64,000 nucleotides of DNA from Sciurus carolinensis (taxonomy: Eukaryota > Chordata > Mammalia > Rodentia > Sciuridae): contig NC_062223.1 of NCBI RefSeq assembly GCF_902686445.1, positions 45,917,998-45,981,997 on the forward strand, written 5' to 3'. The notes beneath the pieces were generated by a model. It did not search any database. It was given only the letters and a program-made list of their open reading frames with translations, and was not told the origin of the DNA. Both the position numbers and the translations under genes were made by a program. Shown here one piece after another: positions 12,885 through 24,900 of the stretch (position 1 is the first letter of the stretch; each line of letters opens with the position of its first letter).

Positions 12885-13062
12885 AACAGGGATTGAACCT
12901 AGAGGGGCTTAACCACTGAGCAACGTTCACAGTCCTTTTTATTTTTTATGTTGAGACATGGTCTTGCTAAGTTGCTGAGGCTGGCTTTGAACTTGCAATC
13001 CTCTTGTCTCAGCCTCCTGAGTTGCTGGGATTACAGGCATACGCCACCATGTCAGGCTCCCA
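12885..13062 (-). repeat. B1-dID composite SINE, antisense
   Basis: GTAACAGGGATTGAACCTAG (dID) is followed by GTTGCTGAGGCTGGCTTTGA and TGCTGGGATTACAGGCATAC (B1/7SL). Confidence 0.85.
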
Positions 13063-13524
13063 ATGTTATTCTTGTCTAAAATCAATGTACTTGAAAATAT
13101 GCCTGTAGTCTGCGGGTTATATGAATTTGATAAAATAAAAACAAAAACAAAAATAAGGCATAGCTGTATTTTAGTGTTGTGCCCTGCTCTTAAAAAAGGT
13201 TCTCATAATTACAGAACAAACTAAAGGGGCTTGCATCTTGTTTCATAAAAACCATTGGACAAACTCACAGCAATGAAAAGTGAGACTGTCTTAAAAACTA
13301 CTGGAATGAAAGAATAAAATTAGATTTGTCCCCAGTGATTTGACTGTGATTATCAATTATGCCATATTATGAACCTACTCTAGTAAATGAATAAACTACA
13401 TCTACATATAGTTTACAGATTTGATGAAATATATGTAAAACACTATTTATAGGTCAGAAGTTATATTCTTTGTAACTATTTAGTTTATACTGAGAGTTTT
13501 ATATGATAACTAAAAAATGTGTGA

Positions 13525-13597
13525 GGTCCTGGGGATGTAGCCTGGCATGCACTGCATTAGGCCCTGGGTTCAAACTGCAGTAGAGGAAAAAAAAAGT
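13525..13597 (+). repeat. ID-type SINE, diverged
   Basis: GGTCCTGGGGATGTAGCCTG to GGCCCTGGGTTCAAACTGCA, followed by an A-rich tail, matches an ID head with a deletion in the middle. Confidence 0.7.
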
Positions 13598-14094
13598 ATG
13601 AGGAGCAGGTACATGGTTTAAAAAAATGATTTTAGAAAGTACTTAAACAGTACATGAACAATATGTGCTACTCAATATTACCTCACTGCCCATACTCTTT
13701 CTTCTGTTTCCTTTGTTCTTTTTGAGCAAATTAATTCTTTTACTCAATGCCCCATTTATGTGATCATCCCAGTTTCTTCCGACTCTTCTTGGAGGATGCA
13801 TCCAGTATCATAAATACTTTCCCTTCAATCTAAAAGCATTATCGCATTTCTATCACTTGAATTACAAAGTTCCAAAGCAGTCACATTCCTAACCCAGTAT
13901 TTATCTGTAAATAAGTAGTTACTTAAAAGAAAAGATAGCCTTAGGTAAATTAGTATTCAATTAATTTCACTGTTGATGCTGTGTAATTCTTTAAGTTATT
14001 GTTCTTTAGTAAATATAAATAAGAATATTGATATTAAATTAAATTTGGTACAGGTGACCATAATTCAAAAGTTACAAAGAGGGTTTAGCTTTTG

Positions 14095-14270
14095 GAGTTT
14101 CTTATGGGCTTGAAACTCAGTCATTAACTAGAAATGTGGCCTTAGGCAAGTGACAACCTCTCAAAGACTCATTACCTGACCCTGAGGGCTAGATGTGAGG
14201 ATTCAATGAAATGTGCCTAGATCCGTGTCTAACATATATTAAGTTCCCAATAAATGATAGCAATAATCTT
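14095..14270 (+). repeat. MIR SINE fragment
   Basis: GGCTTGAAACTCAGTCATTA, TGTGGCCTTAGGCAAGTGAC and TGAGGATTCAATGAAATGTG to CCCAATAAATGATAG follow MIR from middle to 3' end. Confidence 0.75.
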
Positions 14271-14374
14271 TTTTTTTTAAAGGTGAGTTTGGGGTTCCTT
14301 TCCTCTTTGCAGAATGCCCAATGCCAGAGACTCAATCTTTCTTTATAAAATATTTTTAGTTATCAATGGACTCA

Positions 14375-14477
14375 ATACCTTTATTTTTATTTATTTTTGT
14401 GTGATGCTGAGGATCGAACCCAGTGCCTCACGCGTGTGAGGCAAATGTTCCACTGCTGAGCCCAAGCCCCAGGCCCA
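14375..14477 (-). repeat. ID SINE, antisense
   Basis: TATTTATTTTTGTGTGATGC then GAGGATCGAACCCAGTGCCT, CACGCGTGTGAGGCAAAT and CAAGCCCCAGGCCC are the reverse of the ID element. Confidence 0.85.
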
Positions 14478-14642
14478 ATCTTTGTTTTTATGAAAGAAAT
14501 TGAACTCAGGGATGTTTTACCACTGAGCTACATCTCCAGTCTTTTGTGAGAAAGGTCTCGCTAAGTTGCTGAGCTATAGAGGCTGTCTTAAACTTGTGAT
14601 CCTTTGTCTCACCCACCCAAGGTGCTGGGCCAACACACCCGG
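14478..14642 (-). repeat. B1-dID composite SINE, antisense
   Basis: GAAATTGAACTCAGGGATGT, CCACTGAGCTACATCTCCAG and a diverged B1 part ending CCAACACACCCGGTGAC. It adjoins an ID element in the same orientation. Confidence 0.75.
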
Positions 14643-14769
14643 TGACAGCAATAAATATAACTATTATGAGCTTCCAAATGTACCCATTTCTGTACAAAAT
14701 TTCAATAAGGAAATTAGGATAATTTGAGAGAAATGAAGACCTATAATCTTTTAAATTTAATAATATTCA

Positions 14770-15435
14770 TTGGGCCTCTCATCATGTGTCAGATATTAAG
14801 CAGAACAAAACTCCTGTTCTTGTGAAGACCACATCCTTGTCCAGAAAGATGGAAAGTGAATATGATAAATAAGAAAATTATACAGCATGTTTGAAGGTGA
14901 TGAATGCTATGGGGGAAAATGAAACAGATTGAGTGATTGGGAATGGCAGAATGGGGGTACTTTGCTACTTTGAAAAGGATGGTCAGGAAAAGCCTCATTA
15001 AGAAGGTGATATTTTAACAAATATCCACAGGCATTGAGAAAGTTAGCCATGAAATGATCTGAAAGAATAACATTTGAGGCAAAAGGAACAAGCAGCAAAA
15101 ACCCCGGGGCTTAGTGTGTAAAAGTAAGGAGGCCATTGCTAAATTGGAACAAATGGTGGGAGAAGAATAAAAGATAAGATGAAAGTTAAGGTGGCCAGGT
15201 CATATAGGATCTTGGTGTCTACTAAAGGACTTGAGTAAAATGGAGAATCAATGGAGAGACTTAAGGAGAGACACAACATAATCTGTCTTATATTTTAACA
15301 GAGTCATCCTCCTGGCTACCATATGAATCTAAAGGCAGTTAGGGTTAAAATCAGGGATCTAATTAGGGGACTATTATGATAATCCAGACAAATCATTATC
15401 ACAACGTGGAATGAATAGTAGCAATGGAGGTGGTA
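14770..15435 (-). repeat. L2-like LINE fragment, antisense
   Basis: ACAAAACTCCTGTTCTTGTG, GAAGGTGATGAATGCTATGG, GGATGGTCAGGAAAAGCCTC, AGGTGGCCAGGTCATATAGG and the later TAGCAATGGAGGTGGTAAAA follow the order of a widespread ancient mammalian repeat that I assign to L2. The family name needs a library comparison. Confidence 0.55.
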
Positions 15436-17094
15436 AAAACTGTTATAACCATTTGAAAAAGACTATGACTACAGGGTTCTTAAGGGGAGGGACTTCTTCC
15501 ACAACTTCAACATTAAAAGTATCTAAGAGGTTAAGTGAGAACAGAAAACTTTCATAGTGTTTGCATTTCCCACAGTGCCTGCATTTCAACTTTAACATTT
15601 TATATGTTCAATACAATATTTAAAAAGGTTAAATGAACTAATTGCCACATCATGCTACTTTCTCATGATTCTTGAGGATAAGAACTTTGCCCATCCAATC
15701 TGTCATAATCTCTTCCCTTCCTGACCTTCTGTTTGACAGCATTGATTTTTCAGGTATACAAATAATTTATATACTAAGAAAGTCAAATGGATAAATAACT
15801 GCCTTTTGTAGTATTAACAATAAAATAGGAAAAACAGGGTTACAGCAGTTACCAAGCAGTTAGTTTCAGTAATTTCCAAAGTTTTGTTACTGCCATATTG
15901 TGTACAAATACACCTGACATGCTTTACAATTCAGGTGCATTTTTTAAAAAGTAGGTACTAGAAACCCAAATTAATGAAGATCTTGTTGCTGCTGTATGGA
16001 ATAAGTAACATTCAGTTTTGTTTTAGTGATAATGGATAGAGTGTTGATTCAGTTCATAAATGTAATATCAAAATCTTTCAGAATTCCTGTTCCTGAATAA
16101 ATCATGTTTAATTTCATGAGGGTCTTTAGGTTTAAGAGAAAAATGCCCTGGCATTTTTCAAACAAGCTTTATGCAATCCTAAAATGTCTATGTGGTAAGG
16201 AGAAAAAAAAAATGGTTGCAGGTCAAGCAAAACTGGCAACTCATATTTCAAGTTTTATAAATGAGACTTTCCTTCCTATACTAAGTGTTTTGGCATACCT
16301 TTTCAAATATGCTTATAACACAGATTTCTATTCAAATTAGAGATAAATACATGTTTCCTCATTTTCTACTTTTAAATGTGTCAACTGAAGAGATGGTGAT
16401 GACTGGTAGCATCACATTTAAAGGTTTTCTTATTCAGATGTCAAGAGCATGCAAGTAATTTAACAAACCCAGTCTGAGGCAAATTTTTCCCATTATTTAT
16501 TAAGTGAAATATGTGTCTTCAATGCTCTGTTGTGAATTCTTTATAAAATAATGTTCACAGTGTTTAAAATATCCCGAAAGGTTTATTAAATTATATTCTG
16601 CTACTTTACTAAATTCAAGTTTTAAGAGATTATACACAGATCTTGTTCCTTCATTCACTTCTATTAAAAAGCAATTCTAGTGATTTTACTTTCTCCAATG
16701 CAGTAAACAGACCCATGAACTGCTAATAGTATTAGCCATGCAAGACACCTTTAAAGATTTTAATTTGGTTTGTTTTTATGGCCACATACTATATTTCTTG
16801 TGGTTGAGTAATCTTAAGGAGTAAGTTGTATTTTCCTAGGCAAGTAGTTTTATAATATGTGCAATATTATGAAGGAACATAAATATTATAATAAATATCA
16901 CCTCTAAGAATCCTTCTACAGTTCCTTTAACAGAGTAAGATGAGCCAATAAGTATTTTATTAGATGAATAACCAAAAAAGAAGTAAATATCAGCATATCA
17001 TATTGTGTAGAAAAAATTTCAAGCATATTTCAAGTTTAAACATGCATTGACAGTTTTTTTCTTTTAAATAATTCATATCTGTAGCATATACAGT

Positions 17095-17190
17095 GTTTTT
17101 TGGGGAGGAATGGAGTAGAGAATGAACCCACAGATGTAAGTACACTAAGACTCACTTTAACATTGAGCTACACTCATAGGCCACATAAAA
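17095..17190 (-). repeat. ID-type SINE, antisense, diverged
   Basis: GAGTAGAGAATGAACCCACA and AACATTGAGCTACACTCATA are the reverse of the ID B box and A box. Confidence 0.6.
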
Positions 17191-19229
17191 GTTCAGATAA
17201 TTAAAATTAGAGTTGACAATGGGTGACAAATAATGAGATTCTAGGAGTTCATGCAACTTGAAAACATGGCAACTGGAATCTCATAAAAACTACTGTCATG
17301 TCTTGTTAGTTTTATTAAATTTTAGGTTTTATATTTTACATTTAAACTTTCCAGAATATTGTCATCTCATGTAGAAACCACTTGAGTGAACTTTATATAT
17401 AATGGCTGTTTTATCAAATTATTACTTCTAGTTCACTAATGCTCAATAATAATCAGCTATATGCATTTTTTGTGGCCTAAGAATAAATATTATTTCTAAC
17501 AAATATCATCAGTACAAAATCCCCTTACAACAAAAGACTTCCAAGACCCAAAAGATGCTTGTTTTTTTTTTTTTTAAATGTAATAATTGATACAATTTCA
17601 ATTAGAAATATTTGGACAGTTCTTAGAGATTAAGAAGCAACAGAGAAGCCCTTCAATGAATCACATGATAGCAATCAGAATAAAGAATAGTTATACTGCC
17701 TTTACTGCCATGAATTACTCAGAAATGGATCCAGATGTACCCACAGCTGGTGAAGGCCTTGGAGTATCCTCACAGAGGGATCTAGCCGGATGGTTTCCTA
17801 TACCTATCAGGGTGGAGAAGTAGACTATAGACTATTCAGTCATTAGCCTTGCTACCCCCTATCTCTCACCCACCTTCTGTACTTCCTCTAGGAAAACAAA
17901 AATGAACAGTACTTATCTAAAAGTCAATTTCTGCTTCAACATAGTTCTTGGTAGGAGTGAGAGAAGAGTAGTTTTGTAGCAGACTTAGAGCCTGATGACC
18001 TATATTTTAGCTGCCAGCAGCTAAACCTTTAGTCACATGTCTACTTCAGAGGTTCAGAGAATTCTGTGTGCAGCAGTCAGGGAAGAAAAGTGCTTTTCAC
18101 AGTCACTTCACAAGTAAGCCTTGCTCTTCTTGAGAGGAGCAAGTCATTACTCACCAGGGAGCTCAGTATGCCATTAGTAAGGCTGTTTATGAGGGTACAT
18201 GTTTTGGGATATCTACATTTATTTGTCTGCATCTAAATAGTCATATGTGCCTTTTGGTCCAACTAGAAGAAAGTTGGATAAGGAGTAAACATCCTGTTTA
18301 TAAGTACATAAAATCTTTTTTATGTATCTACTCAGTGAGTTATCTATAATGACTTAAATCTATGAAATCATATATAATGTATGATGTTTACTTTTAATAA
18401 CAGATAATATATGATGTTTTCTCTCAATGGTTTAAGCAATATGAAATGAATAGTAATATACTTCCACTGCAAATCTTAAACACTTTCTAGGCTAGTTAAA
18501 TCATTTCTGCTATCAATCTTGCATGTCAAATGAGCTACAAAATTCATCTTTTAAGTTCTGTGCTGTAGTGTAAAGAGACATTAACCATTTTTGTGGGGGA
18601 GGGGTACGAAAAGCTTCTAGAGAACATTTGTGATTGAATGTGTAAATGTGTAACCAAAGAAACCATTCATATAACTTTTATGGTTTTATTTTGAAAATTA
18701 GGCTGATGTGCAGGGAAGCAAGGCCTTTACTTTCTATTTGAAATCTTTAATTATAAGCATTATACAGTTGAAAGGCATCCTAAATTAGGTATTATCTTAG
18801 CCCTACCTTTATTTACTTTTATATAATTATACCAATGAAAGATATAATTATAGCATTATACAAAATTACTAACCCATGTTTTTTTAAAAAATGTTTCCTA
18901 AGTGATAAACACATTACATATGGGTTAAGGCATTAAATCTTTAATCAAAATTCTCTATTTCTTGGTTAGGAAAAAGATAATTTTATAAAAAAGTACAGTT
19001 TTGGAGAAATAGTTTATGGGTAAAATTTCAAGATACAACTACAATTTTATAGATGATATAAAAATGGTTATTTAAATGCCCAATTTGGAGAAAAAATTCA
19101 GAGAAATATGACTTTTGACATGGAAAAAACAAAGGCTTTCTGTACTTCAATTTTTTTACTTTGTATTATTGTGAAGTGTCATGGAGACAGTATTACCCTG
19201 TGACATTTTTGTTCTCAACTTGATGTCTG

Positions 19230-19700
19230 TGGCATAAATTTATTACTCTTGGACGGAGAAGGTGTCTCCTATTTGGAAAATAATGAGGCTCACCATGTAA
19301 CAATTAGGAGAAAAAAACCACCTTTCCTTAAGAGCAGAGTAACTCCATATCCTCTACAGGAATAGAAAAAGAAGATGGCAGGGATACAACACTTTGCAAA
19401 CTGGATTTTAAACAATGATTCAAATTATCATAAAATAATTAATCATGTTTCACTCAAGTGATAATAGATATAAATGGCAATTGACTAGGAACAATGAATA
19501 TGTAATCCCCTGGGATATTACTATCCAGTGTTATCAAGATGTTATCAACATGGCACCTCCCCTCTATTTGAAGGGTGCATTTAAAATGCTCAGTTGGTTT
19601 GGCCTTAATTAGTTATCCTGATAGGTGTCCACACTGAATTTCTACCACAAGTCTATAGAGAAAAGAGGATGAGACTAGCTTAAAAAAATTGAATTTGAAT
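19230..19700. promoter_or_regulatory. Candidate conserved non-coding element
   Basis: A repeat-free block with mixed-complexity sequence and homeodomain-type cores (ATAATTAATCATG near 19434-19446, CCTTAATTAGTTATCC near 19602-19617). It also holds AAGATGGC (19373-19380), a YY1-type motif. Function is inferred only from context in the PAX6 downstream region. Confidence 0.35.
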
Positions 19701-19848
19701 TAAAATTATTCAGTGGGATTTTAATGCAATAAGAAATATATTTTCTCATTAAAAAGGTGAGTTTTCATAAGCCAAACACTTAGAAGGAAGTCAACATACT
19801 GGCAGGGAAGGATGAGTAGTGTGGAAAAGGACCTAGAAAATCTTCACC

Positions 19849-19942
19849 AAGAAAAAAAGATTGAGAGATATATTATTTTAAAAAGAAAAACTTACAAGAA
19901 AAAAAGATTGAGAGATATATTATTTAAAAAAGAAAAACTTAC
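19849..19942. repeat. 47-bp direct tandem duplication
   Basis: A 47-bp unit starting AAGAAAAAAAGATTGAGAGA occurs twice back to back (19849-19895, 19896-19942), with one substitution and no gap. A B1-dID SINE begins a few bases further on. Confidence 0.9.
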
Positions 19943-19947
19943 AGGTT

Positions 19948-20155
19948 GATGCTGGGTGTGGTGGCGCATGCCTGTAGTCCCAGCTACTCAGGAAGCTGAG
20001 GCAGAAAGATCGCAAGTTTGAGGTTAACTTAGTGAGATCTTGTCTCAAAATAAAATTAAAAGGGCTGGTGATATAGGCCAGTGGTAGAGCTCTTGCCTAG
20101 CACGTGCAAGGCCCTGGGTTCAATTCCCAGCACAGGGTGACAACAACAAAAAATC
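19948..20155 (+). repeat. B1-dID composite SINE
   Basis: A B1/7SL part (GCTGGGTGTGGTGGCGCATG, TGTAGTCCCAGCTACTCAGG) is followed by a dID part (GGGCTGGTGATATAGGCCAG, GGGTTCAATTCCCAGCACAG). Confidence 0.92.
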
Positions 20156-20374
20156 CAGGATGATGTGGGGCAGTATTCCAAGTAGAATATATAAATCCTT
20201 AAAGACCAGAAACTGGTAATTAAAGAAAATTTAATCTGATTTGGGCTTGGAGAACTGATTACTAATGCTCCTACTCAAAGAACAGATAACCCAAACCCAC
20301 ATGGAAACCTTTAAAGATGCAGTCAGGTATGCAGCAGATAGAGTTCCATATATTACTAGTTTTTTACTCATTCA

Positions 20375-20850
20375 ACAAATATTTATTGAACACCCGGTAC
20401 ATGCTAGTTCCAGTGTTAGGTGCTGTGGATGTGTAAATGAAATAAAATAAAATAAAAATTAAAAAAGAGTTTCTGCCACTCTTTTATGGTACGGTGAAGA
20501 GAAACACCAAGGAAATAGAAAATTATAATAATGTTTTAAGTACTGTAACAGAGGTACTTCAGGAGCATAGAAGTAGGCTATTTAATCCAGTCTTGAAGAA
20601 TTAGGAAAGAAATTTAGGAGGAAGTGATACCTAAGTTGAAGACTAAATTCAGAGAAAGATTGATCTAGCAAGAACACTTGGAGAAAAAGGGGAGAGTATT
20701 TTTGGCATTTACAAAATACCTGAAGTGATAGAAGAATAGGCCATTATGAGGATTGCAGGTGAAACAGTCAAAATCCAGTTCTGAGTTAAGGAAAGAGATA
20801 AAGTAGAGAAGCAGCCTGAGCAAGAAGAGCAATACTGGAGGCATCACAGA
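20375..20850 (-). repeat. L2 LINE fragment, antisense
   Basis: CTCATTCAACAAATATTTAT then TGAACACCCGGTACATGC is the reverse of the L2 3' end. Diverged L2-like text continues to about 20850. Confidence 0.7.
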
Positions 20851-20854
20851 ATTG

Positions 20855-21260
20855 TATCTCAAATTGTACTACAGAGCTACAGTAATAAGAACAGCATATT
20901 ACTGGTCCCCAAACAGACATTAAGGTCCATGAAATAGGAGACAGACAAGTTCACATAGATGCAGTCATCTGACACTCAACAAGGGTACCAAAAACATACC
21001 TTGGAGAAAAATTAGTCTTTTAAACGAATTGTACTGGGAAAACCAGATATCCATATGTAGAAACTTGATCCCTATCTCTCACCCTGATCAAAAGTCAATT
21101 CAAAGTAGATCAAAGTCCTAGGAATAAGACCAGAAACTACAACCACTAGCAGAAAACGTAGGTTCAACACTCCAACATATTGGCACAGCACTGACAACCT
21201 CAACAAGACTCCCAAAGAACATGTATTTTAATAAAAAACACTGGACCAGAGTAAAAATTC
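20855..21260 (+). repeat. LINE-1 ORF2 fragment
   Basis: AATTGTACTACAGAGCTACA, GTACTGGGAAAACCAGATAT and AGTCAATTCAAAGTAGATCA are L1 ORF2 in sense orientation. Frames are broken. Confidence 0.85.
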
Positions 21261-21451
21261 ACCTAAATACTTCCATAAGTATTTACTAAATGAATTAATA
21301 AATATCTAAGGTTGATTTCATTCTCACCTAATCAGTCCCTAAGCTTCAAATGACCCATGATGTACATTATATTGAAATAATGATTGTTTCATTCTATGTT
21401 AGAATATTAAAAAGCTGACAGACTACTTCTCTCATAGGGCTCTTATGAACG

Positions 21452-21453
<2 letters not shown>

Positions 21454-21485
<32 letters not shown>
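21454..21485. repeat. AC microsatellite
   Basis: About 16 uninterrupted AC units. Confidence 0.95.
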
Positions 21486-21486
<1 letters not shown>

Positions 21487-23470
21487 CATCACAGAAATTT
21501 CATACTGGTATTTAAAGCAAAGGGAATTATTTCAAGTAGTAATAGTGGAAAATAATTTTTTTTCTTGAGGTAGGAAACAAGTGACTTGAGTGTTGCCAAT
21601 CACTTTATTAAAAGTAGTCTGAAGAATACAATAATTTTGCTGTGTAGGATGACATAAGGTATTTTTTGGTATAATTTTATACAGTTTACCTGCTAAAAGG
21701 CACGACCATTTCTACTTTATCATCACATTTTTTATAGGATTCATGGTGTATTATGTTTAGGCATATATGTATATTAAAGAGTTGAAAAAGGTTATATTAA
21801 AATACTAAAAGCATAATTATTTAAATATTACACAAAATATCATTATAATTTGCTTGTTTTCCAAATTTGATATAAACCAATTTTGCTTCTCAAATAAAGC
21901 AATTACTTTTTTGGATTGTGAGTATTCAATAATTACCATTTTCAAATTTTTGAATATTTACTGCAAAGCAATGTAATATCAACTCTTCTGATTAGAAAAT
22001 AGATACTTGTAGGAAAAATGGAAGTGATTTTATTTTTAAAAAATAATGCAGATGCATCCTATAATAAAAAGTACACTTAATGATCATATAATTAGATGGG
22101 AGGAATAACTTGGTATGATAAGATGAATGGATCACAGATTTTACTGCCTAAGTTAATATTTAGCACAGAATTAAGTCCGCCTAGCATGAATCAGTGTATA
22201 AATTAGACATTTTTTATTTAATTGCTTTTGGAATAAAGAATATATATAAATAGTTTACTAATTTCCTTTGATAGTACTTCTTTAGTACATGTCACTGGAG
22301 TACATTATGTAGCTCAGTGGTACAAGTTATATAATTGAAAAAATTTAAATGTGGAAATATATTGTATTTTGATGGTGTCTTTAGGATATTTATTTTAGGT
22401 GATTACAGAAGTCTTATTTGGTATCTACTATATTAGTTAAAATAAAAGTAACAAAATAAAAGTTAAAGATTAAGTTTATTGTTTAAAAAATTATATTCTA
22501 TTAAAATATTAGTGATTCATTTACTATACAGACTCAATAATCATCTCTGTGATATCAGAAAACAAATTCACATAAATTTCCAAAATAAAGTTGATGGCTA
22601 TTTGACATTAGGTGCTTTAGAAAAACTTTTGCAGAATGAATTAGTATTATAACTATTGCTTTATAATATTATAGAAAATATTGTCTGTACTAAAAGAAAT
22701 CTTTCTTAGGGAGCACTAAACTTTATTTAAAAGTAAAGAACAGGAATCAGCTTAGTAAATTTCTTATTCTGATGATCTAACAACTCTACTGGCCAAACTT
22801 TTCTAGCCATTTGAACATCTTCAGATGGAATCACATTTCAACCATCTAAGACAGATTAAAATAGATTTTATTTTATAATAAACTCATCTATATGTTATAT
22901 ATCTTATAATATTCTATAATATTATGTGGCCTATGAAAAGCCATTTTAATGTCCAAATGACTTCACTTAAATAACCTTGGTATTTCTTTTCCCAAACAGT
23001 CTGTTATTCATTTGGGCTTCTAAGTTGGTTGTAAAAACTGGTCTTACTATTAAACCCTCTGTGTACATTCTTAAAAATTGCTTCAGATTTTTCCAGAGTA
23101 TTAATAATAAGGCTTTTAACATCCTTCCTTGTCTATCATTTCAAAACATTTGATAATATTTTGATTTCAAAGGAAAAGCATTTTTCACAAATACAAGGCA
23201 GTAACTAAATTTATTTTCTTTAGTAGCAATTTTTCTCTAGACTTCAGTAATTGTAAAAAATGGTAATTAAGCCTGCATACAAATCTTTATTTAAAAAAAC
23301 CCTAAATGTATTCTAGCATAGTCTTCAATTTATTCTCTTAAATCTATTTAAAAACTTTAAAAAATTTGAAACTTATTTTAAAAAATATTTTTATGTTAAA
23401 ATGAGAGAATATTTTCTGAGAAACTCTTCTTAGAAATATTTTCATTATACAAAATACTGAGATATTTTTA

Positions 23471-23511
23471 GAACTGATAGTTCAAAACTAATCAGTTTAG
23501 AACTGATTAGT
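23471..23511. other. Cluster of perfect inverted repeats
   Basis: ACTAATCAGTT (23487-23497) and its exact reverse complement AACTGATTAGT (23501-23511) are separated by TAG. Just left, GAACTGATAGTTC (23471-23483) is itself an inverted repeat. The sequence can form a hairpin and carries two opposed TAATC/GATTA cores. Confidence 0.85.
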
Positions 23512-23726
23512 GTCAAATACTAATTAGAAATCTTCAATATTTGACAATTGTGGTATATAATAGAACAAATTTTAGAAAGCATACATAGTTTAAAAATGAC
23601 TTTATGGTTTTTAAACATATGGTAAAGCTAATCTTATGAGTAGTATAGAGTACCTGCAAGTGTTTACCAATATTTTTATGCAAAGAATTTTGTGTTAAAA
23701 AAGTAATAAAATATTAGAAAAATAAA

Positions 23727-23785
23727 AGAGAGGGAGAGGGAAAGAGAGAAAGAGAGTGAAAGACAGGGGAGGGGAGAGAAACCTC
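23727..23785. repeat. GA-rich simple repeat
   Basis: A nearly pure purine tract of GAGA, GGGA and AAAG units. Confidence 0.85.
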
Positions 23786-24399
23786 TCTTGTGTTACAGGC
23801 ATGGTTAAAGTCTAGTATCACAAATAAAAGGACCTTCCTAGCATATGGAGTAGTTGCCATATCCTCCCAGGATGGTTTGTAGCTATGTTCACCTCAGGCT
23901 CATCAAGAAGAGGTAAACTGTCAAGTATAATTTCAGTCATAGGGTGGTTTGGTTGAGGCAGATTAGTGGTATGTAATCATGATACATAGTTTATCCCAGC
24001 ACCAAACTGCCGCTTGGGAAATCTTGAACTCAAATGAACACAGACTCAGTCATTATTAGTGTCAAAAAGGTATACAGAGACAAAATTTGGTTGGCAGCAT
24101 GAAAGATGAATCAAGGCGAAAAAGTGACCAATTGCATGTTCAAAATTGAAATTGAGAGGCATACTACAGTTTGGAAATACTTTAAATAACCACAAACTCA
24201 TACATTATTAATTGTTTACTGATTAACATTTAAAAGGTTTCTGTAAAGTAATGTATTTTTAGGGTGGCAATAATAACATGTGTTTTCTTATTTCAAAATC
24301 TTCATTCTCAAGGTGATCCTTTTATGTATAATAGGGCAACAAAAATTTAAAAGTTTACATAATTTTTAGTATTCTTCCTTTCATTGGATATTCCAAGAA

Positions 24400-24900
24400 G
24401 TAAGACTATTTTAAAAAGGACAACTTAGTTTTGTAGAAATATTTGAACTTGCAATGCTAATGCAGTTTGATGACTTTCTTAGAAATTGGGATACAACAAA
24501 AGCATGAACTTCAAATGTGGAAGAACTCAATCGAAATAACTTTCCAAATATTTTATAAACACTGGAAAATATATATTTATAAATTGTAAAATACATCATT
24601 CTATTAGTAAACACAAACTTTGGTGTCTTTAAATCAGACTCCCCCCACAACCAAATATCCACAAAAAGAATGTCCTCGAGTGTCAATGCCTGAAGTGATA
24701 CGCTCTGACAAATCTAACAGCTCTTTCTGTGTCATTCCTAATGCACTTGTCACTCAGTATTATCCATCCTCATTAATGACAATGGGAAAGTTTATCTTGG
24801 GAACACGTTTTAAATCATCTACTCTTTACAATGGGACCATGAAATCTCTTACAAACATGAGGCGGGAACTACTCTGACAACAAAACCCCTTCCTGGCAGC
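24400..24900. promoter_or_regulatory. Candidate enhancer, possible SIMO-equivalent of the PAX6 downstream region
   Basis: A 0.5-kb block of clearly higher complexity than its AT-rich surroundings, free of recognisable repeats, about 14-15 kb into the last ELP4 intron. On the minus strand TTCAGGCATTGACACTCG (24677-24694) resembles a PAX6 paired-domain site (TTCACGC-TTGA) with one substitution and one inserted base. Both strands stay open over 250-270 bp, but the peptides resemble nothing known and the frames overlap antisense, so coding is unlikely. The SIMO enhancer of PAX6 is known to lie in this intron and to be bound by PAX6. The identity is inference. Confidence 0.4.

Noticed and set aside
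24411..24877. Open frames of 91 codons (minus) and 85 codons (plus), partly overlapping antisense
   Set aside because: Neither peptide resembles a protein family and there are no splice or start signals; better read as non-coding DNA with few stop codons.
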